NCBI GenBank assembly: GCA_963556495.2
Contig: OY747700.1
Location: 557,001-621,000, forward strand
From: Valencia hispanica
Taxonomy: Eukaryota > Chordata > Actinopteri > Cyprinodontiformes > Valenciidae
DNA: 64,000 nt
Reading direction: 5' to 3'
A model generated the notes under the pieces. That model had not been told where the DNA came from. It saw only the letters and a list, made by a program, of their open reading frames with translations, and did no database searches. Of this stretch, positions 1 to 8,757 are shown in pieces. A program made the position numbers and the translations under genes. The first letter of the stretch is position 1. The number at the start of each line of letters is the position of its first letter.

Positions 1-118
1 AAGCCTTTCTAAGAGAATATTATGATCGACTGTGTCAAAAGCAGCACTGAGATCTAACAAAACCAGAACAGACACAAGTCCATTATCTGAGGCCATGAGA
101 ATATCATTAGTAACCTAT
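1..118 (-). mobile_element. L2-type LINE reverse transcriptase fragment
   Basis: The minus strand encodes the RT core reading [20 protein letters not shown], the motif A region of an L2/CR1-type non-LTR retrotransposon ORF2. The same sequence recurs almost identically at 559-673, so this is a second copy placed directly downstream of the C-terminal piece of the neighbouring LINE. It continues past the left edge of the window. Whether it is a separate insertion or a local duplication cannot be decided here. Confidence 0.75.
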
Positions 119-126
119 CATTAGTA

Positions 127-462
127 TCAAAAAGGAAAGTTTTAAGCCTGGCCTGAAAAGTAAACAGAGTGTCTGCCTCATGGACTAAAACTGGGAGCTG
201 GTTCCACAGGAGAGGAGCCTGATAACTAAAAGATCTGCCTCCCATTCTACTTTTAGAAATCCTAGGAACTACAAGTAAACCTACAGTCTGAGAGCAAAGT
301 GCTCTGTTAGGAACATATGGAAGAATCAGATCTCTGATGTATGATGGAGCTTGATTATTAAGGGCTTTGTATGTAAGAAGAAGGATCTTAAATTCTATTC
401 TGGATTTAACAGGGAGCCAATGAAGGGAAGGTAAAACAGGAGAAATGTGATCTCTCCTGATC
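127..462 (-). pseudogene. LINE ORF2 C-terminal domain fragment
   Basis: The translation contains HWLPVKSRIEFKILLLTYKA and later PLLWNQLPVLVHEADTLFTF, the conserved region after the RT domain in L2/CR1 ORF2 proteins. The same block is seen at 14.4-14.73 kb on the plus strand and at 30.0-30.35 kb on the minus strand. The upstream RT part with YADD has been deleted, so it is a remnant. Confidence 0.75.
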
Positions 463-472
463 ACAAGACTGA

Positions 473-1200
473 TCATTTAGATGAACAAACTGGAATATGT
501 CCGACAAATATGATTTAAACCAGCCTAGTGCTGTTCTATTGATCCCTGCAACATGTTCAAGCCTTTCTAAGAGAATATTATGATCGACTGTGTCAAAAGC
601 AGCACTGAGATCTAACAAAACCAGAACAGACACAAGTCCATTATCTGAGGCCATGAGAATATCATTAGTAACCTTCACCAGTGCTGTTTCAGTGCTATGA
701 TGAGCTCTAAAACCTGACTGAAACTCTTCAAACAGCTCGTTACTGTTTAGATGCTCACAGACTTGATTAGCAACTATTTTCTCAAGGATTGTGGATAAGA
801 AAGGAAGGTTAGATATAGGTCTGTAATTCAGTAAGTCATCTTGATCAAGGGAAGGTTTCTTGAGTAAAGGTTTAATTAAGGCTATTTTAAATTCTTGTGG
901 TACGTATCCGTTTACTAAGGATAGATTAATCATATCCCAAATGGGTCCAGGAACCAACTGGAACACTTCTTTAAATAATTTGGTTGGGATTGGGACCAAC
1001 ATACAAGTTGAAGGTTTAGATGAGGCTAATATTTTTAATAATTCTGAAAGCTCGACTGAATCAAAACAACCTAAGCACAAATGAGGTTCTACAGTTCTTT
1101 CCGATACTGCCTCATTTACTGAGGAAGAAGTAATCATGTTTGGGTGGATGCCAATGATTTTATTTTTAATAGAATTAACTTTTTTTATGAAGAATCCCAT
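473..1200 (-). pseudogene. LINE ORF2 reverse transcriptase N-terminal half
   Basis: The minus-strand frame contains ALIKPLLKKPSLDQDDLLNY, RPISNLPFLSTILEKIVANQ and FQSGFRAHHSTETALVKV followed by the motif A region. This is the fingers and palm start of an L2/CR1-type reverse transcriptase. It breaks off before the F/YADD motif because of the deletion at about 470, and upstream frames are shifted relative to the endonuclease part. It would normally copy its own mRNA by target-primed reverse transcription; here it is inactive. Confidence 0.8.
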
Positions 1201-1465
1201 AAAATCATCACTGCTAAGAGCTGGGGGAAGAGTTGGCTCAACAGAGCTATGACTCTGTGTAAGTTTGGCAACTGTGTTAAAAAGAAACCTAGGATTGTTT
1301 TTATTCGCCTCTATTAATGATGAAAAATATGCTGTTCTAGCTTGTCGAAGGGTCTTTTTATAGAGCAGTAGACTGTTATTCCATATTAAATAGGAATCCT
1401 CCAGATTCTCTCCAACTTCCTAGTATTCTGCTTTAAAGTACGCAACTCTGCGTTAAACCAAGGAG

Positions 1466-2489
1466 TCAGCCTCCTATGGATAGCCACTCTTTTTTTAAGG
1501 GGGGTACACTATCTAATACCAAACGCAATGAGGACGTAACGCTGTGAACCAGACCATCAATTTCTGAAGGGTTAGAGATAGAATTGCTGCCATCCACTGT
1601 GTTACTCTGAGACACTGAGGAAAGTAAGAATGGAACAGATTCTTTAAAAATTGTTACAGCATTGTCTGATAAAGCTCCACTGTAATGAAATTTTCTTTCA
1701 GGTTTAAGATGGTCAGTTAAAGTAAATTCAAAAGTTATTAAGAAGTGGTCAGACAGGACCTGGTTATGTGGGTGGACTGTTATTTCCTCACACTCACACA
1801 ATACCGTATGTCAGTACAAGGTCCAAAGTGTGTTTGCCAGAGTGGTTCGATCCCTGGGCTTTTTGAGTAAAGCCAATTGAGTCTAAAATAGCACTAAAGG
1901 CTGCATTTAGGCTATCACTTTCAGTATCCACATATAAATTAAAGTCCCCCACTATAATGACCCTTTCAGTATTTAATACTAAATCAGATAAAAAATGTGA
2001 GATCTGATCCAAGAATTGAGAGTAAGGGCCTAGTGGACAATACAAAACCACAAACAAAAATGGTCTTAATGTTTTGCAACTTGGATGAGGAAAATTATGG
2101 GTTAGATGTTCAAAAGAACTGTAGCTATCAATTGATCTGGGACTAATTAGTAAATCAGAACGAAAAATGGCTGCAACTCCTCCTCCTCGCCCAGTATTTC
2201 TAGGAATGTGAAAATTGAAATGACTGGAAGGAGTTGACTCATTTATACTGACATAATCCTCCTGCTGCAACCAGGTTTCTGTGAGACAAAGCAAATCAAT
2301 ATGATTATCACAAATCAAGTCATTTACTAACAAAGTCTTTGAGGAGAGAGATCTTATGTTTAATAAACCACATTTAATAGATGTATTTTTCTGTTCAGTC
2401 AAAGTCGTACTTATCTTTATGAGATTTCCATAATTTTCTTTTTTTGGCTTAACTTTTAATCCATTTAATTTTGGCCTTGGGCAAGACAC
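1466..2489 (-). pseudogene. LINE ORF2 apurinic-like endonuclease domain (two frames)
   Basis: Two overlapping frames (1794-2489 and 1466-1801) together cover an APE-type endonuclease. Visible motifs in order are NIRSL, LTETWL, the [10 protein letters not shown] segment, VGDFN, TLDLVLT and, after the frameshift at about 1800, LSDHFLI. The glutamate of TETW, the D/N of GDFN and the D/H of SDH are catalytic in the family. The frame change near 1800 makes this copy non-functional. It lies just upstream of the RT part of the same element. Confidence 0.8.
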
Positions 2490-2552
2490 TGTTTCTATAG
2501 GGTAATGGGTGGGTAACAGTACAGAAGCTGCAGAGAGGTGGGTTAAACTACG

Positions 2553-2690
2553 ACTCTGCTTCCTGGTCTGGACCCTGGGTTGTCATTGTCTTAGAGGACT
2601 AATAAATTCGGCCATATTCCTAGAAAGAAGAGCTGCTCCATCCAAAGTGGGATGGATGCCGTCTTACCGGATCAGTAAAACAACTTGCAT
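2553..2690 (-). pseudogene. LINE ORF1 SGNH-esterase C-terminal piece
   Basis: The minus strand reads DGIHPTLDGAALLSRNMAEF and ends with a TGA stop. D-G-I-H is the Asp-His part of the SGNH hydrolase triad in ORF1 proteins of fish L2/CR1 LINEs. The same stretch recurs at 39.52-39.63 kb. Only the last 40 or so codons are present; the serine block is lost at the junction near 2690. Confidence 0.65.
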
Positions 2691-2698
2691 TACCCTGT

Positions 2699-3010
2699 TG
2701 TTTAAAGTGTTTTTATTTTGGAACAGCTATAAATGCTTGTGTTCTGGCTACAAAAGTCTTCAACACCATTAATTGATCCATCATGTATGATGAGAACTGT
2801 TGCTCGGGGGGTTCTTACTTTCTTATGTGTCCGCTTCATGTGGATGGATTTCTCCTGGTGAACTTGACTTGTCCCAGGGGCTGTGTCGTCTTTCGGGGAA
2901 CTGAGGGCTGCAAATCTGTTTTTCACTAGAATTCCAGTGGGAGTGATATCTCTTGTTCTGGGTTGGAATTTCTTTTGCGTTTTTTTTTCTCAGGGACAGA
3001 AAAAGCAGGT
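2699..3010 (-). pseudogene. Fragment of ORF1 from a second LINE subfamily
   Basis: The minus-strand ORF contains KNRFAALSSPKDDTAPGTSQ and VLIIHDGSINGVEDFCSQNT, closely matching the middle of the ORF1 at 6199-7401. It is a separate copy of the same subfamily, cut at both ends, sitting immediately downstream of the complete element's 3' end. A nested insertion of the larger LINE next to or into this copy is the simplest reading. Confidence 0.65.
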
Positions 3011-3230
3011 GTAAGAGAAGGCAAGACAAGGCAATTTTATTTGTATAGCACACTTTCAACAGCAGGGCAATTCAAGGTGCTTTACATGATTTGGTGATTT
3101 AAAAAAACAAAAAAAACAATAGAAATTAAAAGTAAAAGAAACACACATTACACATGATACACAATAAAGCAAGAGAATGAAAAAAAAGCAAGAGAGCATG
3201 AACACATTTCATACATATGACATCAAGCAT

Positions 3231-4730
3231 TTACTCGAAGGCAATTCTAAACAGATGGGTTTTTAGTCTCGATTTAAAGCAGTTCAGAGTTTTAGTAGCT
3301 CTACACTCGTCAGGAAGTCTGTTCCAGATAAGGGGAGCATAGAAACTGTAAGCTGCTTCTCCATGTTTAGTTCTGAGTCTAGGGATGTTTAGTAGGCTAC
3401 AGTTGGAGGACCTGAGTGGTCTTGGTGGTTGGTACCATGACAACAGGTCTTCAACATATTTTGGTGCTAAGCCATGTAATGATTTATAAACTAGTAGGAG
3501 TATTTTGATGTCTATTCTCTGAGCTACAGGGAGCCAGTGTAAGGACTTTAGAACTGGGGTGATGTGCTCTACTTTCCTGGTTCTTGTGAGGACGCGAGCG
3601 TTCTGGATCAGCTGCAGCTGTCTGATTGACTTTTTAGGCAGACCTGTGAAGATGCTGTTGCAGTAATCAATCCGACTAAAGATGAAAGCATGGATTGCAA
3701 CGTCGTTTAATCCTAGAGATGTTCTTCAGGTGATAGAGCGCTGACCTTGTTATTGCCTTTATCTGACCCTGGAGGTTCAGGTCTGAGTCCATTAGTACAC
3801 CTAGGTTTCGAGCCTGATCAGTATTTTTTGGTGTTTTAATTTAAGCTGCGTGCTGACTCTTGATCGTTCCTCCTTGGGTCCAAAAATAATCACTTCAGTT
3901 TTGTTTCTATTCAGCTGGTGAAAGTTATGGCACATCCATCCCTTTTTTTGGTCAATGCATTTATTTAGGGTTTGAATGGGTTCAGAGTCACCTGGTGACA
4001 TTGTAATGTAGAGCTGAGTGTCATCCGCGTAGTTATGGTAGCTAATCTTACTGGTTGTTATAATCTGGGCTAGTGGGAGCATGTAGATATTAAATAGGAG
4101 GGGCCCCAGGATGGAGCCCTGGGGCACCCCACATGTGATTTATGTCCGTTCTGATGAAAAGTTTCCTATTGAAACATAGAAGTCCCTGTTCTTTAGGTAA
4201 GATTCGAACCAGCCAAATAGTGTACCAGAGAGTCTGACCCAGCTCTCCAGTCGTTCCAAAAAAATATCATGATCAACAGTGTCAAATGCTGCACCGAGGT
4301 CCAACAGAACCAGCACTGTGGTTCTTCCACAGTCTGTATTTATGCAGATATCATTGAATACTTTGACGAGGGCAGTCTCGGTGCTGTGGTGAGCATGGAA
4401 ACCAGACTGAAAAACATTAAAACGGTTTGTCATTGTTATGAAGCTATTCAACTGCTGAAACACGGCTTTTCCAATAATCTTACTGATGAATGGAAGATTA
4501 GAGATCGGCCTGTAGTTCTACATTAACGTGTTGTCCTGATTTTTCTTCCTTAGCAGTGGTTTAATAACTGCTGTTTTTAAAGCCTGAGGGAAGACACCTG
4601 ATAGCAAGGATAAGTTCACTATTTGAACAAGATCAGACCCAATAACAGGAAGAACTTTCTTTAGAAAAGCTGGGGGTAGGATATCAAGACAGCAGGAGGA
4701 GGAGCTTAATTGGATAATGATTTTTTTCAA
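3231..4730 (-). pseudogene. LINE ORF2 reverse transcriptase, split by frameshifts
   Basis: Four minus-strand frames cover the RT in order: 4518-4730 (finger region, VFPQALKTAVIKPLLRKK), 4140-4463 (FQSGFHAHHSTETALVKVF and [20 protein letters not shown], motif A), 3801-4127 ([20 protein letters not shown] then [10 protein letters not shown], motifs B and C) and 3231-3443 (C-terminal YSFYAPLIWNRLPDECRATK). The catalytic YADD is intact, but at least three frame changes or stops break the chain. It follows the open endonuclease ORF directly. Confidence 0.8.
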
Positions 4731-4746
4731 GGCTGTTCTGGTTTAA

Positions 4747-6195
4747 TTAGTGGAATTCAGACATTTTCTCTACATTGTTGTTGATTGGGGATGGCACTGG
4801 TTGTGGGCTCGATATTGAGGTACAGACTGACCGTCTAATTGTTAGAATCTTTTCAGTGAAAAAGCTGGCAAATTCATTGCAGCCCCTGGTAGAGTTTAGT
4901 TCAGGGGCTACTGTCACTAAAGGATTAGTTAGTCTTTCCACTGTTGCAAATAGGGTCTGTGCATTATTAATGTTTCTGTTGATGATTTCAGAAAAGAGCG
5001 ATTCCCTAGCTTCTTTTATAGTTAGCTGATATCTATTCAGTCTCTCTTTGTAGATCTCACAGTGAACCTGGAGTCGAGTTTTCCGCCATTTTCTCTCGGC
5101 GCGTCGACACTCTCTTTTTTCACTACGTACCAGTGGATTACTTGCCCACGGAGACTTTTTTCTACCTGAGACTACTTTCACTTTAGTTGGAGCAATGGAA
5201 TCCATGATGTCTGAGATTTTTGCAAGGAAATTATCTACCAACTTATTTACTGACTTTGAGTTGGGAGATGAGGTGGAAGGATAAATACGTTTAAAGGTTT
5301 CTACTGAACTGTCCCCTAGAAAACGCTTTTTTATAGTGGTCTTACTGTGGCTGGATAATTTAGCAGAGATGGTACTTTCAAAGAAAATACAGAAATGGTC
5401 AGAAAACGCAATATTAATTACAGAGATGTTGGAAATATTTAAACATTTGCTGATAATTAAGTCCAGAGTGTGTCCTTTATTTTGTATTGGTTGTTTGACA
5501 TGCTGGGTCAGGCCGAAGTTGTGGAGAGTGTCATCTAATGTTTTTGCTTGTCTATCTTGGGGGTTGTCGGTATGGATGTTAAAATCCCCCACAATGATTA
5601 ATTCGTCATAGTCGACACATATTACAGAAAGAAGGTAATTGAAATCATTAAAGAAGTTAGAGTTAAGTTTTGGTGGTTTATATAAACTTAGAAATAAAGC
5701 TTTGTTAGGCTCATTTATCTGGGTGGCTAGGTATTCAAAAGAATCAAACGTGCCCAGAGTTACCTTTTTAAAGTTCATTGAGTTGTGAAAAATGGTGGCT
5801 ACACCTCCACCTTGTCTGTGCTTTCTGCTCTCGCTTAAGAAATTATAATTTGGAGGAGTAGATTCTATTAATGCAGTTGTTTCGTTATTTTCATCTAGCC
5901 AAGTTTCTGATAAAAAAAGGGCATGCAAATTATGCTCAGTGAGGAAGTCATTTATAAGAAAAGCCTTCCCGGATAGAGATCTAATGTTTAATAAAGCTAA
6001 CTTAAGTATTGTGATGATGGGCTGCTGAACCTTCTGACAGGTTATCAATTTGAGATTTTGTTTAATATGAGAGCGTGTGGTTAACGATTTATGTTTCCTG
6101 CTGCTGATCACTAAAATCTTAGACTCAGGAGGGGGGGGGGTGCCGGGCGAGTTCTGGGAGACGGTAAGGGTGGGTTTATTGCCCGGTTCCCTCAA
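4747..6195 (-). CDS. LINE ORF2 N-terminal part with APE endonuclease
   Basis: This 482-residue open frame holds a complete APE-type endonuclease: LNIRSLSGKAFLINDF near residue 70, then LFLSETWLD, the RQGGGVATIF segment, IIVGDFNIHTD, KGHTLDLIIS and IAFSDHFCIF at about residue 270. The catalytic E, D/N and D/H residues are all there. The remaining part is a basic linker leading to the RT, which is in other frames from 4730 down. The enzyme nicks target DNA for target-primed reverse transcription. It ends early relative to a whole ORF2, so it is a fragment rather than a complete gene. ORF1 lies four bases upstream. Confidence 0.75.
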   Translation of the reverse strand: MREPGNKPTLTVSQNSPGTPPPPESKILVISSRKHKSLTTRSHIKQNLKLITCQKVQQPIITILKLALLNIRSLSGKAFLINDFLTEHNLHALFLSETWLDENNETTALIESTPPNYNFLSESRKHRQGGGVATIFHNSMNFKKVTLGTFDSFEYLATQINEPNKALFLSLYKPPKLNSNFFNDFNYLLSVICVDYDELIIVGDFNIHTDNPQDRQAKTLDDTLHNFGLTQHVKQPIQNKGHTLDLIISKCLNISNISVINIAFSDHFCIFFESTISAKLSSHSKTTIKKRFLGDSSVETFKRIYPSTSSPNSKSVNKLVDNFLAKISDIMDSIAPTKVKVVSGRKKSPWASNPLVRSEKRECRRAERKWRKTRLQVHCEIYKERLNRYQLTIKEARESLFSEIINRNINNAQTLFATVERLTNPLVTVAPELNSTRGCNEFASFFTEKILTIRRSVCTSISSPQPVPSPINNNVEKMSEFH

Positions 6196-6198
6196 ATA

Positions 6199-7392
6199 TC
6201 AAATATCTGTAATAATCAGTGGGGGGAAGCTCCCAGGCTTATTGACACTAGTCCCAGGGGTTTGGTGTAGTTTAAGTTTAGGTGTTAATTGTGTCCCAAA
6301 TTTGACTTGCTCGTTCAGTCTGTCTGTAAAGTTTCTAAATGGAGACTCATTTGATGTGGCTGAGTCACAGGAAGATGAAGACTTAATCTCTGATGGTTGT
6401 TTATCTGTTCGGTCCTGTGGTGTCATGACTTGCTGTTTTTGTTCTCTGATATCCATGGGCGCCTCAAGGTCAGCTTTTGGGAGCAAGTGTTTTGCTTTCT
6501 GATTTTGATAAGAAAAAATGTTTGCTGCTAACAGCCTTACTCCCGCCTTGTTAAGATAACGGCCTGCTTTGAACAGATGATTAGCACTTTCAAATACTTT
6601 GAAATTATTAATAAATGTGAACGGCTTCTCAGCTGATTGTTTCTTCAACCATTTATGGAGCATGCGGAGTCTGCTAAATCTTTCATCATTACCTTCAGGG
6701 ACTGGTCCGCTGATGAGGATGTTTATGTTAAGTCCATCAAGTCTCTGTAGGAGATCAGAAAAGTCTCTCTTCAGAATCTCTGATTGTCTCATCGCGATAT
6801 CTGCTGATCCAGCGTGAATGACGAGCATTTCCAAAGCAGGATGTTGGTCCAAGATTTTTGGGATTTTTTCTGATATTTCTCTCACTGTATTTTTGTAGCA
6901 GTTATAAACTCTGGTGTTCTTGCTACAAAAAGCCTCAATTCCATTAATTGATCCGTCTTGTATGATAACAATCTTTGCTGGGGGGGCTCTTACTTTGTTA
7001 TGTGTCCGTTTGATGTGGCTTGGTTTCTCCTGGTGGCTTTGACTGGTCTCGGGGGCTGCGTCATTTTTCGGGGAACTCAAGGCTGCAAATCTGTTTTTCA
7101 GCGGGATTCCAGGTGGAGAAATCTCTCTTGTTTTTGGCTGAAACCTCTTTTGTTTACTTTTAGCAGAAGCGGGAGGTCTGGGTTCAGAGCTTTCTCTGTT
7201 CCGGATTTTCTTTTGTTTTTTCTTCCTCGGAGAACAGGCCTGGGTTGATGATTCCATGCGTTTTAAAGCTGGCCAGTCTTTATTAGAGTGCGGAGTTCTG
7301 CCGCTCAGGCGCCTGTAGGGAGTTTCTGTGACACGGTTAGACCGATGTAACACCGGGCTGTTTGAATTCAAAGGTAAAGTTGTGTTGTTTCC
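6199..7392 (-). pseudogene. LINE ORF1 with degenerate SGNH-like domain
   Basis: The long open frame has a basic, proline-rich first third (residues about 60-110, with KKKQKKIRN) and then an SGNH-hydrolase-like domain: VIIQDGSINGIEAF where GDS is usual, and VIHAGSADIAMRQSEI where a G-x-N-D block is usual. The expected D-x-x-H near the C-terminus is not visible; the sequence there is YLNKAGVRLLAANIF. The catalytic set therefore looks lost or diverged. Its natural N-terminus, a short coiled coil, lies at 7672-7764 beyond an inserted LINE tail, so the gene is interrupted. ORF1 proteins of this group bind RNA and may act on lipids or esters; that function is not shown here. Confidence 0.7.
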
Positions 7393-7672
7393 ATAATTCA
7401 ATTCAATTCAAAATTACTTTATTAATCCCAAAGGGAAATTAAATGTTGCTGTAACTCATTATGCAAGTTCCTTCAAAGATTTGTTGTAGATGCTGATGGG
7501 TGTGGGTAGGGATGGTCTCTTGTAGTGCTCTGCAGATCTGAAGAAGCCTCTGACTGAAGACGCTCTGTAGTTGTATGACAGTCTGATGTAGAGGATGCTC
7601 TGGATCTATGGCGTTTTCTTTTCAACTCATCAGGGTTTTGTGGCTGTAGTTGAGGTATTATTTGAGTGGAGA
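7393..7672 (-). mobile_element. LINE 3'-end insertion inside ORF1 of the 3.0-7.9 kb LINE
   Basis: On the minus strand this piece starts AATACCTCAACTACAG, reads a LINE ORF2 end (YNYRASSVRGFFRSAE and AISIYNKSLKELA) and finishes with AATAAAGTAATTTTGAATTG and a GAATT repeat. It interrupts ORF1 between the coiled coil and the NYGNNTT segment, with AAT or AATT microhomology at the joint. A second copy on the plus strand lies at 24124-24395. It must be younger than the LINE it interrupts. Confidence 0.65.
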
Positions 7673-7764
7673 TCAAAATTAATTTCCAGACGACGTAGAT
7701 TCGTTTCAATGCCCTCAATTCTGTGGAGCAGTTTTTCAAAATCCTCAGCTGAGCAAAAAGCCAT
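7672..7764 (-). pseudogene. LINE ORF1 N-terminal coiled-coil exon piece
   Basis: From an ATG at 7764 the minus strand reads AEDFEKLLHRIEGIETNLRR, a short heptad-like segment. A related copy at about 8170-8262 reads AEDFEELLQRTEAMEIKLCH. It is the start of ORF1 of the surrounding LINE, separated from the rest by the insertion at 7393-7672. Trimerising coiled coils are usual at this place in LINE ORF1 proteins. Confidence 0.6.
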
Positions 7765-7964
7765 GTTGATAAGTCCATAAAAATGTAATCCAAGAAGGGA
7801 TCCGGTCCAATACAGTAACTCCAGGGGCTGGGTAGATAAAGTAACTAAGAAAAGGTTAAGAAAGAAAACAAGAAAAGAAAACAGAAAAGAAAAGAAAGTT
7901 AACGGATCTGGAGAGAGACAGAGAGCAGCTGCTCCTCCTTCAGCAGACAGCTGTCTGACAGGTG

Positions 7965-8380
7965 TAGATTCAATGCCCTTTAGACCTGGCCAGTGTTAAT
8001 CAAACTGAAAGGGATGTTCTACCTGTTAAGCGCCTTTTGGCTTAGGGAGTAGCGTTTTTCTGTTGCTTCTGTGCGAGACTGTTGGACCGAGATAACACCG
8101 GGCTGCCAGGTTCTCCCTCCCTGCGTGTAGTAATCGGTAAAGTTGTCTCATTTACATATCCAAAGTTTTATTCCATGTTAACCTCAACGTGGCATAACTT
8201 TATTTCCATTGCTTCCGTTCTCTGGAGCAGTTCCTCAAAGTCCTCAGCTGAGCAAAACACAAATTTGGTAATCCTCAGTCCTTTAAAAAGTAATCCAAAA
8301 AAGACATCCTGGCAAAGACAGTAACTCCAGAGGCTGGGTGTATAAAGTAACTAAGAAAAAAGGTAGAAAGCTTTTAACTT
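7965..8380 (-). mobile_element. 5' fragment of a second copy of the same LINE
   Basis: The stretch repeats, in diverged form, the ORF1 N-terminal region and 5' UTR of the LINE just to its left: the GACCGAGATAACACCGGGCTG-like block matches about 7340-7362, the coiled coil lies at about 8170-8262, and the AGTAACTCCAGAGGCTGGGT block matches the 5' UTR near 7815. Orientation is minus. No open frame of useful length remains. Confidence 0.55.
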
Positions 8381-8389
8381 CTTGGAAAA

Positions 8390-8757
8390 TAAAGCTGAGC
8401 ATCCCCCGTGTCCTGTTATCAACTTTTTACTTTCTTTAATATAGAAAGTTCTCTTACTTCAGTTCATTTGTTTCTGTGTTTCTGTTCTCTCTTCTCGAAC
8501 CCCCAGGCGATCGTGGCAGATGGCCGCTCGTACTAAGCCAGGTTCTGCTGGAGGTTGTTTCCTGTTAAAGTGGAGTTTTATCTCTCCACTGTCGCTACAT
8601 GCTTGCTCAGTATGATTGATTGCTGAGGGATTGCTGTGGTTGGAGTCTGCATCAACCGGGCGCAACTGTCAGTCAATGACTCGATGCAATCTGCTGGGAT
8701 TGCTTACATAGAAAACTAGCTAAAACTTTAAACTGATTGGAATGTTTGTGTAACAGT
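8390..8757 (+). mobile_element. L2/Maui-type LINE 3' UTR fragment
   Basis: This matches the 3' UTR of the plus-strand LINE at 14.99-15.36 kb: TGTCCTGTTATCAACTTTTT, then TCGTGGCAGATGGCCGCTC, GGAGGTTGTTTCCTGTTAAA, CGCTACATGCTTGCTCAGTA and AACTGATTGGAATGTTTGTG. It lacks coding sequence and the final tail. It is an isolated piece. Confidence 0.75.

Larger units (their letters stand above)
119..2690 (-). mobile_element. L2/Maui-type LINE, internally deleted and decayed
   Basis: Reading on the minus strand, the order is: the tail of an ORF1 esterase, then ORF2 endonuclease, RT core and ORF2 C-terminus, as in L2/CR1 LINEs. Compared with the better copy at 29.3-32.2 kb, a block of about 600 bp carrying the YADD catalytic motif is missing at about 462-473, where the C-terminal region is fused directly to the RT core. 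Several frameshifts and stops split the reading frame. The element cannot encode a working reverse transcriptase. The 3' UTR is absent because another LINE piece abuts it at position 118. Confidence 0.8.
3019..7960 (-). mobile_element. Nearly full-length L2/CR1-type LINE
   Basis: The element reads from a 5' UTR-like stretch (7765-7960), through ORF1 (start codon near 7764) and ORF2 (endonuclease, RT, C-terminal region), to a 3' end at about 3019 with the fish LINE tail (GGCAATTTTATTTGTATAGC and GTGCTTTACA nearby). ORF1 is interrupted by a later LINE 3'-end insertion at about 7393-7672. The ORF2 endonuclease is open, but the RT half is in several frames. It differs in sequence from the Maui-like copies at 0-2.7, 13-15 and 29-32 kb, so two LINE subfamilies are present. 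Confidence 0.75.
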
